DNA of 64,000 nucleotides from CAVVAL01 sp963742725 (GTDB taxonomy: Bacteria > Actinomycetota > Actinomycetes > Mycobacteriales > Cryptosporangiaceae), in contig CAVUMX010000001.1 of the NCBI GenBank assembly GCA_963742725.1, positions 930,001 to 994,000 of the forward strand, written 5' to 3'. Both the position numbers and the translations under genes were made by a program. Under the pieces are notes generated by a model that saw only the letters and a list, made by a program, of their open reading frames with translations, searched no databases and was not told the origin of the DNA. The stretch's first letter is position 1; every line of letters starts with the position of its first letter. Below, one piece after another: positions 26,468 through 34,884 of this stretch.

Positions 26468-26522
26468 ACTTTCGGACTTTTGAGGGTTCCGCGTGACCGC
26501 TGACCCTCAAAAGTCCGAAAGT
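26468..26522. repeat. Long inverted repeat, copy 1 of a dispersed hairpin family
   Basis: Perfect 20-bp arms (ACTTTCGGACTTTTGAGGGT at 26468-26487 and its complement at 26503-26522) flank a 15-base loop. The 18-bp core TTTCGGACTTTTGAGGGT recurs in the arm of the element at 63188-63248, also with a 15-base loop. It lies between convergent whiB1 and pdtaS, so it can act as a bidirectional terminator; the shared sequence shows it is a repeated element rather than chance. Confidence 0.85.
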
Positions 26523-26542
26523 GGGCGGGAGCGGCGGTGCGC

Positions 26543-28018
26543 CTAGCGCGTACGCGTGAGCGGTAGAACCAGGACGGCCTCGGTGCCGCCGCTCGGGCGC
26601 GGGCGGAGTTCGAGAGTGCCGCCGAGTTCCCCTGTCACGAGCGTGCGAACGATCTGGAGCCCGAGGCGCTGGGAGTCTTCGAGGCTGAAGTCGGGCGGCA
26701 GCCCCTTGCCGGTGTCGGCGACCCGGACGTGGAGCCGCCCGCGCCAGCGGTGAGCGGCCAGCACCACGTCGCCGCTGTCCTTCGGCCCGTAGGCGTGCTC
26801 GACGGCGTTCTGGAGCAGTTCGGTGACGACCATCACGAGCGAGGTGGCCACCTCGGCGGCCAGGACCCCGAACGAACCCTCCCGCCGCAGCCGGACGCGC
26901 GACTCGGGCGCGGCGACGTCGCCGACCATCGACGCGACCCGGTCGACGATCGTGTCGAACTCGACGGTCTCGTCCAGCGAGAGCGACAGCGTCTCGTGGA
27001 CGAGGGCGATCGACGCGACCCGCCGCACGGACTCCTCCAGCGCTGACCGCGCGTCGGCCGACCCGACCCGCCGGGCCTGGAGCCGGAGCAGCGCGGCGAC
27101 AGTCTGGAGGTTGTTCTTGACGCGGTGGTGGATCTCCCGGATCGTCGCGTCCTTGGTCATGAGCTGGCGGTCGCGGCGCCGGACATCGGTGACATCCCGG
27201 ACGAGCACCAGCGCGCCGATCGGTTGCCCCGCCGGCAGCAGCGGCAGCGCCCGGACGAGGACGGTCGCGCCGCGCGCCTCGATCTCGCCGCGCGGAGGAG
27301 CCTTGCCGGCGATGGCCGCGGCGATCCTGGACGACGCCTCCCGGCCTTCGAGCGGATCGGACGTCAGCTCGCCGGTGAGCTGCGGCAGGTTCTCGCCGAG
27401 CAGGTCGCCGGTGAGCCCGAGGCGCCGGTAGGCGGACTGCGCGTTCGGGCTGGCGTACGTCACCCGGCCGGCCGCGTCCAGCCGGACGAGCCCGTCGCCG
27501 ACGCGCGGCGCCGACGTGGTCTCCCCCGGGTGCGGGGCGGGCGGGAACGTGCCATCGGCGACCATCCGGCACAGGTCGTCGGCGATCTGGAGGTAGTTGA
27601 GCTCCAGCTGGCTCGGGACGCGCGTCGCCGCGAGGTTCGTGTCGCGCCCGACGACGCCGATCACCTCGCCGCCGCGCCGCACCGGGATGGCCTCGTGCCT
27701 GGCGGGGACGTTCGCGTGCCACACCGGGTCGCCCTCGCGCCAGATGCGCTGCTCGGCGATCGCCGTCGCGAGGTGCGCGGCCTTGGGGCCCAGAGCCGTC
27801 CGGCCGACCTGGTCGTCGTGGTAGGCCGTCGGGGCGGTGGTGGGCCGCACCTGCGCCACGCAGAGGAACCCGCCGTCGGCCACCGGAACCCACAGCAAAA
27901 GGTCCGCGAAGGACAGATCGGACAGCAGCTGCCAGTCGCCGGCGAGGCGGTGCAGTTGGTCGACGTCGGACGCCGCGAGAGCGGTGTGCTCCTCGACGAG
28001 ATCGCGCAGCGTGGACAC
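26543..28018 (-). CDS. pdtaS: PdtaS-type sensor histidine kinase
   Basis: A 491-residue soluble kinase. Residues 1-135 form the H_kinase_N GAF-like sensor (STLRDLVEEHTALAASDVDQ to GVVGRDTNL), about 180-280 a PAS domain, then HisKA_2 with the phosphorylated His in IREIHHRVKNNLQ near 294 and a GHKL ATPase (LLQNAVEHAY, VADTGKGLPP). In mycobacteria PdtaS acts with the RNA-binding anti-terminator PdtaR, which is not in this window. The GTG at 28018 gives an N-terminus matching mycobacterial PdtaS. Confidence 0.92.
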   Translation of the reverse strand: MSTLRDLVEEHTALAASDVDQLHRLAGDWQLLSDLSFADLLLWVPVADGGFLCVAQVRPTTAPTAYHDDQVGRTALGPKAAHLATAIAEQRIWREGDPVWHANVPARHEAIPVRRGGEVIGVVGRDTNLAATRVPSQLELNYLQIADDLCRMVADGTFPPAPHPGETTSAPRVGDGLVRLDAAGRVTYASPNAQSAYRRLGLTGDLLGENLPQLTGELTSDPLEGREASSRIAAAIAGKAPPRGEIEARGATVLVRALPLLPAGQPIGALVLVRDVTDVRRRDRQLMTKDATIREIHHRVKNNLQTVAALLRLQARRVGSADARSALEESVRRVASIALVHETLSLSLDETVEFDTIVDRVASMVGDVAAPESRVRLRREGSFGVLAAEVATSLVMVVTELLQNAVEHAYGPKDSGDVVLAAHRWRGRLHVRVADTGKGLPPDFSLEDSQRLGLQIVRTLVTGELGGTLELRPRPSGGTEAVLVLPLTRTR

Positions 28019-28154
28019 GTCCGCAGCCTCGCACACCGCGCGCGCCGACCCGGAATCGGGTGGCCCGGTCTATTTCCCGGTCATTACCCCCCTGACCGGC
28101 GGATCTGCAAGACTCCCGAGGTGAGGGGCCCGCGCCGGTGAGTAGTGGACGTAC

Positions 28155-28217
28155 AAGGAGGTGACGGGGATGATCCGTCGGGTCTCGCAGGGCTTGCCGG
28201 AGGATCCTGACCGATGA
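28155..28217 (+). promoter_or_regulatory. Leader ORF with perfect ribosome site overlapping bioF
   Basis: AAGGAGGTGA (28155-28164) is the full complement of the 16S tail. Five bases later ATG (28170) opens a 15-codon frame, MIRRVSQGLPEDPDR, whose TGA overlaps the bioF ATG as ATGA. Ribosomes loading here would feed bioF by coupling. A regulatory leader peptide or simple translational enhancer are both possible. Confidence 0.6.
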
Positions 28218-29371
28218 GCGACCCGCTGCGGCGGTTCCGCGAGGCCGCGGAACTGCGGGCATTCAATGGCGTCACGCGAAGGCTCCGGCCACGGCCGGCG
28301 GGCGGCGACGGCCTCGTCGACCTGGCAAGCAACGACTATCTCGGGCTGTCCCGGGATCCGCGGGTCGTGTCCGCGGCGGCGACGGCCGCCCTCGTCTGGG
28401 GCGCCGGCTCCACCGGATCCCGCCTCGTCACCGGTACGACCGCGCTCCACTCCGACCTCGAAGAGGGCCTGAGCGCGTTCCTGGGCGCACCGGCCGCGCT
28501 GGTCTTCTCCTCCGGCTACCTCGCCAACCTGGCCGCCGTCGGCACGCTCGGCGGGCCCGGCGTCCTCGTCGTCTCCGACCAGAGCAACCACGCGTCCCTC
28601 ATCGACGCGTGCCGGCTGTCCCGGTCCCGCCTCGTCGTGGTGGGCCACCGCGACGTCGACGCCGTCGAACGCGCGCTCTCCACCCGCCAGGAGCCGGAGG
28701 CGATCGTCGTCACGGACGCGGTCTTCAGCGTCGACGGCGACCTGGCGCCCATCCCCGCCCTGCACGCCGTGGCCCGCCGGTTCAGCGCGCTGCTCGTCGT
28801 CGACGAGGCGCACAGCCTCGGCGTCGTCGGGGACGGCGGCCGGGGAGCGGTCGCCGCCGTCGGCCTCGAACACGAACCAGACATCATCCGGACGCTGACC
28901 CTGTCGAAATCGCTCGGAGCCCAGGGCGGTGCCGTCCTCGCCGCCCCCGAGATCATCGGGACGCTCGTCGACACCGCACGGCCGTTCATCTTCGACACCG
29001 GGCTCGCGCCGTCGTCCGTTGGCGCCGCGCTGGCCGCCCTCGGCGTCCTCGTCAACACGCCCGATCTGCCGCTCGCCGTCCGGGCGAAGGCCAACGAGCT
29101 GGCGTGGCTCGTCCGCCAGGCCGGGCTCACCGCCGACCGGCCGGACGCCGCCGTCCTCGCCGTGCCGCTCGGCGATCCGCACACGGCGCTGCACGCCCAG
29201 AAGATCTGCGCCGACCACGGCGTGAAGGTGGGGTGCTTCCGCCCGCCGTCCGTGCCGAACGAGCGCTCGTGCATCCGGATCACGGCCCGCGCCGACCTCA
29301 CCGAGGCCCAACTGTCCATGGCCGCGCGGGCCTTACACGCCGTGGCGAGGGCCCGCGCGACCGTGATCTGA
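28214..29371 (+). CDS. bioF: 8-amino-7-oxononanoate synthase
   Basis: A 385-residue PLP enzyme of biotin synthesis, joining pimeloyl-CoA/ACP and alanine. The alpha-oxoamine synthase core is intact: LASNDYLGL, GAGSTGSRLVTGTTALHSDLE, SDQSNHASLIDACRLS, VDEAHSLGVVGDGGRG and the PLP Lys in LTLSKSLGAQGG. Its start is tied to a short leader frame by ATGA. No bioA is in the window, and bioD-bioB lie 7.4 kb further on beyond an opposite-strand sugar operon, so the biotin locus is split. Confidence 0.93.
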   Translation: MSDPLRRFREAAELRAFNGVTRRLRPRPAGGDGLVDLASNDYLGLSRDPRVVSAAATAALVWGAGSTGSRLVTGTTALHSDLEEGLSAFLGAPAALVFSSGYLANLAAVGTLGGPGVLVVSDQSNHASLIDACRLSRSRLVVVGHRDVDAVERALSTRQEPEAIVVTDAVFSVDGDLAPIPALHAVARRFSALLVVDEAHSLGVVGDGGRGAVAAVGLEHEPDIIRTLTLSKSLGAQGGAVLAAPEIIGTLVDTARPFIFDTGLAPSSVGAALAALGVLVNTPDLPLAVRAKANELAWLVRQAGLTADRPDAAVLAVPLGDPHTALHAQKICADHGVKVGCFRPPSVPNERSCIRITARADLTEAQLSMAARALHAVARARATVI

Positions 29372-29386
29372 GCCCGGATTCGGGCT
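29371..29386. terminator. Short stem between convergent bioF and murQ
   Basis: AGCCCG-GATT-CGGGCT makes a 6-bp stem that takes in the last base of the bioF stop and the first bases of the murQ stop. It fills the whole 13-bp gap; strength as a terminator is doubtful. Confidence 0.35.
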
Positions 29387-30302
29387 ACAGGCGGGCGGCG
29401 GCGCCGGGCATCACGGGGCCCACGACGGCCCTGAGGTCGCCGCCTGCCCCTGCGAGCCGCGCCCGGGCGTCTTCGGGGCTCAGCGTGGCGCTCAGGGCGA
29501 CGACGGCGGTACGTGTCTCGTAGCCGCACGCCTCCAGCACCTCGGCGGCCTCGTCCTCGCCCACCCCGGCCGCCAGGGCGACCATCTTGGCGGCGCGCAC
29601 CCGCAGCTTCTCGTTGTCGGCGCGGACGTCGATCATCAGGTTCCCGAACGTCCGGCCGGTCCGGATCATCGACAGGGTCGACAGCATGTTGAGGACCATC
29701 TTCTGCCCGGTGCCGGCCTTGAGCCGGGTCGATCCGAGCAGGATCTCGGCGCCCGTGAGCACCTCGATCGGCAGGTCCACCTCGGCCGACAGTGTGGCGC
29801 CGGTGTTGGCGACCAGGCCGACGGTCAGCGCGCCGACCGAGCGGGCGTACGCGATGCCGCCCCGCACGTACGGGGTGCGGCCGCTGGCGGTGACGCCCAC
29901 GACCACGTCGTCGGCGATCAGGCCGACACCGCGCAGGTCGTCCTCGCCCGCGGCACGGTCGTCCTCCGCGGCTTCGCGTGCCCGGCCACCGAGGCGCGAA
30001 CCGGCGACGAGGGTGATCACAGTCTCGACGTTGAAGGTGGGACCGCACTCGGCGGCGTCCAGCTCGCACAGGCGCCCCGGGGTGCCGGCGCCGAGGTAGA
30101 CGAGCCGCCCGCCCCGGCGCAGACGATCCGCGATCCCGTCGACGGCCGCCGCGATCTGTAGCCCTGCCGCCGCGACCGCGCGGTGCACCTCGGCGTCCGC
30201 GGCGTTCATCGCCGCGACCATCTCCTCGGTGTCGCGCAGGTCGAGATCGGACAGGTCACGGCGCCATCCTTCGGTGCCGAGCGCGCTGATCTGCTCACCC
30301 AT
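29385..30302 (-). CDS. murQ: N-acetylmuramic acid 6-phosphate etherase
   Basis: A 305-residue SIS-fold lyase that splits the lactyl ether of MurNAc-6-phosphate, giving GlcNAc-6-phosphate for re-use of cell-wall sugars. LVYLGAGTPGRLCELDAAECGPTF carries the sugar-phosphate site and catalytic Glu; VGVTASGRTPYVRGGIAYAR and LKAGTGQKMVLNMLSTLSMIRTG are family blocks. It is the last gene of a five-gene amino-sugar operon, 69 bp after the SIS isomerase gene. The N-terminus is shorter and more divergent than in enterobacterial MurQ. Confidence 0.88.
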   Translation of the reverse strand: MGEQISALGTEGWRRDLSDLDLRDTEEMVAAMNAADAEVHRAVAAAGLQIAAAVDGIADRLRRGGRLVYLGAGTPGRLCELDAAECGPTFNVETVITLVAGSRLGGRAREAAEDDRAAGEDDLRGVGLIADDVVVGVTASGRTPYVRGGIAYARSVGALTVGLVANTGATLSAEVDLPIEVLTGAEILLGSTRLKAGTGQKMVLNMLSTLSMIRTGRTFGNLMIDVRADNEKLRVRAAKMVALAAGVGEDEAAEVLEACGYETRTAVVALSATLSPEDARARLAGAGGDLRAVVGPVMPGAAARL

Positions 30303-30371
30303 GAAGCCCTCCCGACGTTGGGTGGTACGCCGGGAGCCCGTGCGGTGAGCCCCCGACCAGACTTGACTAAC

Positions 30372-31457
30372 TCACAGGGTCTCGGTGACCTTCCGTAGCC
30401 CGCGTGGGGCGTCGGGGTCGTCGCCGCGGGCCACGGCCAGGTGTCGGGCCAGGGCCTGGAGCGGCAGGATGTCCAGGATCGGCGCCACCGTCTCGTCCAC
30501 GGACGGGGTGACGATCCGGTGTGCGGCAGTGACGCCCGTGCCCTCCGGACCGACGACCAGCAGGTCGGCGCCGCGCTCGACGACGCGTTCCAGGACGTCC
30601 GTCATGGCCCGCCCGCCCGGTCCGTTGCCGACGATCGCCAGCACGGGCAGGCCCGGGTCGGCCATGGCGAGGGGGCCGTGGAGCAGGTCGGCGCCGGAGA
30701 ACGCCTGGGCGCCGAGGTAGCTCGTCTCCATGAGCTTGAGCGCGGCCTCCCGGGCGGTCGGGTAGGCGTATCCGCGGCCGGTGACGACGAGCCGGTTCGC
30801 GAACCGGTACCGGGCCGACAGCGCGGACGCGGCGTGGTCGGCGAGGAGCGTCTCGGCCAGGTCGGGCAGCGCCGCGAGGCCGGGCAGGTCGTCCGGGTCG
30901 ACCCGGCCGTCGCCGGCGCGGACACCCTCGAACAGCAGCAGCAGCGCGAGCAGTTCGGCGGTGTAGGTCTTGGTGGCGGCGACGGCCAGCTCCTTGCCGG
31001 CGGCGACGTCCACCTCCAGCGCGGCGACCTCGTTCAGCGGCGAGCCGGGCGTGTTCGTCACGGCGACGGTCAGCGCGCCGCACTCGCCGGCGACCTGGAG
31101 GTAGTTCACCAGGTCCGGGGAGCCGCCGCTCTGGCTCACGCCGACGACCAGCACGTCGGACAGGTCCGGGCGGCTGCCGTAGACGCTGAGCGTGGACGGC
31201 GACGCCAACCCGACCGGCAGCCCGAGACGGATCTCGGCCAGGTACTTGGCGTACAGCGCGGCGTGGTCGCTGGTGCCACGGGCGGCGAACAGCACGAAGC
31301 GCGGACGGCGCCGGGCCACCTCGGCGGCCACCTCGGCGATCGCGTCCGCGCGTTCGGTCAGCAGCGAGCGGAGCACCGCTGGCTGGTCGGCCATGTCCTG
31401 CGCCATGCGGGCGCCGGCCTGCGTCGGGGATCCGGTCACCACGTCAGTCTCTCCCAT
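30372..31457 (-). CDS. SIS-domain sugar isomerase/deaminase (GlmS-isomerase-like, probable NagB-II)
   Basis: A 361-residue protein with two SIS domains equal to the isomerase half of glucosamine-6-phosphate synthase, lacking the glutaminase part: FVLFAARGTSDHAALYAKYL, VVGVSQSGGSPDLVN, VAATKTYTAELLAL, then VVTGRGYAYPTAREAALKLMET and DLLHGPLA. Stand-alone forms usually deaminate glucosamine-6-phosphate (NagB-II) or handle related sugars. It begins one base after the second permease stop, so it belongs to the uptake operon and probably processes the imported amino sugar. Confidence 0.82.
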   Translation of the reverse strand: MGETDVVTGSPTQAGARMAQDMADQPAVLRSLLTERADAIAEVAAEVARRRPRFVLFAARGTSDHAALYAKYLAEIRLGLPVGLASPSTLSVYGSRPDLSDVLVVGVSQSGGSPDLVNYLQVAGECGALTVAVTNTPGSPLNEVAALEVDVAAGKELAVAATKTYTAELLALLLLFEGVRAGDGRVDPDDLPGLAALPDLAETLLADHAASALSARYRFANRLVVTGRGYAYPTAREAALKLMETSYLGAQAFSGADLLHGPLAMADPGLPVLAIVGNGPGGRAMTDVLERVVERGADLLVVGPEGTGVTAAHRIVTPSVDETVAPILDILPLQALARHLAVARGDDPDAPRGLRKVTETL

Positions 31458-31458
31458 G

Positions 31459-32391
31459 TCAGCCCTTCACCGCGCCAGCGGCCAGTCCGGTGGTCATGCG
31501 CTTCTGGATCAGGACGAAGAAGATCACAACGGGAATCGTGAACATCGTGGACCCCGCCATGAGTCCACCCCAGTCGGTGCCTTCCTTGCCCGTGAACGAG
31601 CCGAGCCAGTACGGCAGCGTGTAGTTGCCGTCGCCCATCAGCACGAGGACGAAGATGTACTCGTTCCACGCCTGGATGAACGCGAAGATCGACGTGGCGA
31701 CCAGGCCCGGCGCGATCAGCGGGAACAGCACCTTCCAGAAGGCGGCCATCCGGCTGCAGCCGTCGATCATCGCCGCCTCCTCCAGGTCGGCGGGGATCGC
31801 CTGGATGAAGCTGCGCAGCGTCCAGATGCTGAACGGCAGCACGAACGACATGTACATCAGGATCAGCGTCGGGAACTTGTCGAGCGCGTCGGCGTCGCGC
31901 AGCACCAGGTACATCGGGATGACCAGCGCTTCCAGCGGGAGCATCTGGGCGACCATCAGCAGCACCAGGTAGACGGCGCGTCCGGTGAACCGGAACCGCG
32001 CGACCGCGATCGCCGCGAGGAACGCCACCAGCATCGACAGGATCACCGTCGATGTGGCGATGATCAGGCTGTTGACCAGGTATTCGCCGAAGCGGTCCTT
32101 GTTGAACGCGGTCTCGAAGTTGCCCAGCGTGATCGGCGACGGGAACAGGTCGGGCCGGCCGCTGTCGTTCGCGGCGCCGATCCGCGAGTTCGGGGTGAAC
32201 GCGGTCTGCACCATCCAGTAGACGGGGAAGACCGAGAATCCGAACACGAGCAGCGCGGCGAGATTGCGGAGGATGCGGGCGGGCGCACCGGCCCGGGTGG
32301 GTGACCGCCGTCTTCCCACCCGGGCCGGGGACTTGGGGCCGCTCGGTGCGGCGGGGGTGGCCGGGGTCGTCGGGCCTGCAACCGTCGTCAT
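31459..32391 (-). CDS. Carbohydrate ABC transporter permease (MalG type)
   Basis: A 310-residue inner-membrane subunit with six membrane helices after a basic Pro/Ala-rich head. The ABC coupling (EAA) loop is IPADLEEAAMIDGCSRMAAFWKVLFPLIAPG. Its ATG overlaps the first permease by four bases. No ATPase gene lies in the operon, as in Streptomyces chitobiose and GlcNAc systems, where a shared MsiK ATPase from elsewhere energises the transporter. Confidence 0.9.
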   Translation of the reverse strand: MTTVAGPTTPATPAAPSGPKSPARVGRRRSPTRAGAPARILRNLAALLVFGFSVFPVYWMVQTAFTPNSRIGAANDSGRPDLFPSPITLGNFETAFNKDRFGEYLVNSLIIATSTVILSMLVAFLAAIAVARFRFTGRAVYLVLLMVAQMLPLEALVIPMYLVLRDADALDKFPTLILMYMSFVLPFSIWTLRSFIQAIPADLEEAAMIDGCSRMAAFWKVLFPLIAPGLVATSIFAFIQAWNEYIFVLVLMGDGNYTLPYWLGSFTGKEGTDWGGLMAGSTMFTIPVVIFFVLIQKRMTTGLAAGAVKG

Positions 32392-33323
32392 GCCGTCTCC
32401 CCGGCGCGAACCATCTGGCGGACGTAGTACGCGGTGATGCCGATCATCATCAGCACCATCACCACGGCGACGGCGGAGCCGCGGCCGTAGTCGAACTGGC
32501 TGAACGAGGCGAAGTACGAGTACGAGCCGATCAGCAGGCTCTCGTTGTCCGGCCCGCCCCGGTTGAACGCCCACACCTGGCTGAACACCCGGAAGTCCCA
32601 GATGATCGACAGGGTCGCGAGCAGCAGGAAGATCGGCCGGAGCATCGGCACCGTGACCTGTGTGAAGCACCGCCAGGCGCTGGCGCCGTCCATCTCGGCG
32701 GCCTCGTACAGCTCCTTCGGGACCTGCGTCAGCCCGGCGTAGAGCGTGAGCGCCACGAACGGGATCGACTGCCAGATCACGATCATCGTGACGACGGCGA
32801 GCACCTTCGGCGCCGAGAACAGCACCGAGTTGTCGCCGGACCAGTCGACGCCGACGAACTGCAACGCCCAGGTGGCGATGCCGGACCGGCTGTTGAACAT
32901 CCACTTCCACACGACCGTCGCGGCCAGCGGCGGGGTGGCCCAGGCGAAGAGCAGGCCGACGAGGACGACCGTCCGCACCGGCTTGCTGAGCCGCTTCATC
33001 AGCTCCGCCACGGCCGTCCCGATGACCATCGTCCCGATGACCATCGCGAACAGGACCACGAGCGTGCGGACCAGCACCCACCCGAACCGGGCGTCGAGCA
33101 GTCCGACGTAGTTCTGGAGCGTGAACACCGTGTCCGGGTTGAACAGCTGCTTGCGGGTGAACTCCTGGAACGAGATGACCACCAGCCGCACGAGCGGGTA
33201 GCCGAGCAGCAGGGCGATGATGCCCAGGCTCGGTACCAGCAGGGCGTACGGGGTGATCTTCTCGACCGTGCGCCACGACGGGCGCCGGGACGATCTTTCC
33301 TTCGTGACCGTCCCGGCGCTCAT
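32388..33323 (-). CDS. Carbohydrate ABC transporter permease (MalF type)
   Basis: A 311-residue first permease of the sugar transporter, six membrane helices (first ALLVPSLGIIALLLGYPLV) and the EAA loop VPKELYEAAEMDGASAWRCFTQVTVPMLRP. It lies 36 bp after the binding-protein gene and overlaps the second permease by four bases. Similarity in arrangement to NgcF/DasB-type permeases is suggested by the adjacent DasR gene and MurQ, not by sequence alone. Confidence 0.9.
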   Translation of the reverse strand: MSAGTVTKERSSRRPSWRTVEKITPYALLVPSLGIIALLLGYPLVRLVVISFQEFTRKQLFNPDTVFTLQNYVGLLDARFGWVLVRTLVVLFAMVIGTMVIGTAVAELMKRLSKPVRTVVLVGLLFAWATPPLAATVVWKWMFNSRSGIATWALQFVGVDWSGDNSVLFSAPKVLAVVTMIVIWQSIPFVALTLYAGLTQVPKELYEAAEMDGASAWRCFTQVTVPMLRPIFLLLATLSIIWDFRVFSQVWAFNRGGPDNESLLIGSYSYFASFSQFDYGRGSAVAVVMVLMMIGITAYYVRQMVRAGETA

Positions 33324-33359
33324 CGTGTTCTCCTCTTCTGCGTCAACGTGGGGGCGAGG

Positions 33360-34637
33360 TCAGTTGTTGAGCTGTTCCTCGATCGCCTTGTCGGCGTCCT
33401 TGGCGGCGTCCGCCACCGACTTCTTGCCGGTGAAGATGTTCACCGTCAGGTCGGTGAGCGCGTTCGACGCCTCGACGTCGCCCCACTTCGGGCTGTTGAC
33501 GACGAACCAGCCGTTCTCGGCGGCAGCGGCCGGGGCCGCGACCTTCGGGTTCGTCTTGGCCGCCTCCAGCAGCGCGTTGGTGTTCGGGATCAGGCCGGCC
33601 TCGTCCACGAGCTTCTGCTGGTACTTCGCACCGGCGAGGAGCTTGAGGTAGTCGTACGCGCCGTCCTGGTTGTCGGACTTCGACGCGACGGCCAGGTTCG
33701 AGCCGCCGAGGAAGGCGGGCATCGCGGTGTCGGCCGCCGGGCCGGGGAGCGCGAAGCTGCCGATCTTGCCGACGAGCTTCGGGTTCTCCTTCTCGATGGA
33801 CCCGACCTGCCAGCCGGCGTCGTAGATCATGCCGGCCTTGCCCTGGGCGAGCGCGCTGAACTGCTGGGGGTCAGCCTCGGTGGCGTCCTTGGGGGCCTTG
33901 GACGTCTTGTCGGCGAGCGCCTTGTACGCCTCCAGGCCCTTGATCGACTCGGGGCTGGACAGCTTGCCGACCCACTTGTCGCCGTCCTTCTCGGCGATCT
34001 TGCCGCCGTAGCCGAAGACGAAGCTCAGGGTCTGGTACCAGTACTTGCCCGGGACGTAGAAGCCCGAGTAGTCCTTCACGGCCGCCTTCTTCGACGCGAG
34101 CGTCGTGGCGGCGGTGGTGAACTCGTCGACGGTCTTCGGGGTGTCCTTCAGACCGGCGGCGGCCCACTCGTCCTTGTTGTAGAGGACGACGCGGCAGCCG
34201 GCGTAGAACGGCACGCCGTACAGCTTGCCGTCGAGCGTGCCGGACTCCTCGAGGCCCTTGTTCCAGTCGTCGCCGCCGAGGTCGCCCTTCTTCTTGCTGA
34301 GGTCCTGCAGGGCGCCGCTGTCGGCGAAGCCCGCGGTGAGGGTGTTGCCGATCTCCAGGACGTCGGGCGCGTCGTTGCCGGCCAGCGCCGTGGTCGTCTT
34401 GGGGCCGATGCCGTCCCACTGCTGGATCTCGACGGTCACCTTGGCGCCTTCGTGGGCCTCTTCCCACTCCTTGTTGATCTCCGCGAGCACAGGGTCGGGC
34501 ACGGTGCCCGTCATCAACCAGACCGTGAGGTCCTTCGCCTTGCCAGATTCGCCGGTCGAGTCGTCGCCGCCACAACCCGTCAACGAGATAGCCACGGCTG
34601 CCGTCAACGCGGCGGCCATCAGGTGCCGAACCTTCAC
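33360..34637 (-). CDS. Extracellular sugar-binding lipoprotein of ABC transporter
   Basis: A 425-residue family 1 solute-binding protein. A signal peptide ends in lipobox LTGC, so the mature protein is a lipid-anchored receptor outside the membrane. LTVWLMTGTVPDPVLAEINK and TLAGNDAPDVLEIGNT-type blocks are normal for sugar binders of the DasA/NgcE group. Start at GTG 34637 with GGGAG upstream. A palindrome resembling a DasR site lies about 100 bp upstream (34737-34752), so induction by amino-sugar phosphates is likely. Chitobiose, GlcNAc and MurNAc are all candidate ligands. Confidence 0.9.
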   Translation of the reverse strand: MKVRHLMAAALTAAVAISLTGCGGDDSTGESGKAKDLTVWLMTGTVPDPVLAEINKEWEEAHEGAKVTVEIQQWDGIGPKTTTALAGNDAPDVLEIGNTLTAGFADSGALQDLSKKKGDLGGDDWNKGLEESGTLDGKLYGVPFYAGCRVVLYNKDEWAAAGLKDTPKTVDEFTTAATTLASKKAAVKDYSGFYVPGKYWYQTLSFVFGYGGKIAEKDGDKWVGKLSSPESIKGLEAYKALADKTSKAPKDATEADPQQFSALAQGKAGMIYDAGWQVGSIEKENPKLVGKIGSFALPGPAADTAMPAFLGGSNLAVASKSDNQDGAYDYLKLLAGAKYQQKLVDEAGLIPNTNALLEAAKTNPKVAAPAAAAENGWFVVNSPKWGDVEASNALTDLTVNIFTGKKSVADAAKDADKAIEEQLNN

Positions 34638-34736
34638 CGCAAGCTCCCTTTCCAATCCGGACGCAGGGGTAGACAGGGCGCTTCGGACAGACCCGCAGAT
34701 GCCCTATCAGCCTGGTCCAATCGCCGCGAACGGCCA

Positions 34737-34752
34737 ATTGGACTAGACCAAT
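34737..34752. promoter_or_regulatory. Probable DasR operator (dre) before the sugar-uptake operon
   Basis: ATTGGACTAGACCAAT differs from the DasR-responsive element consensus ACTGGTCTAGACCACT at three positions and keeps the central CTAGACCA. It lies between the divergent dasR and binding-protein genes, where it could control both. A further half-site GGTCCAAT is at 34713-34720. Confidence 0.65.
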
Positions 34753-34884
34753 GCGGAGATTGGCATGGACCTGTCTAGGTGTCAATAGCACCCCGATCGC
34801 GCCGTGGCGTGGCCCGAACGTGCCAGTCTGTCTCCTAGGATCACTGCATCCGGCGCCGTTGGGAAGATCGTTGAGGGGGAGTTG

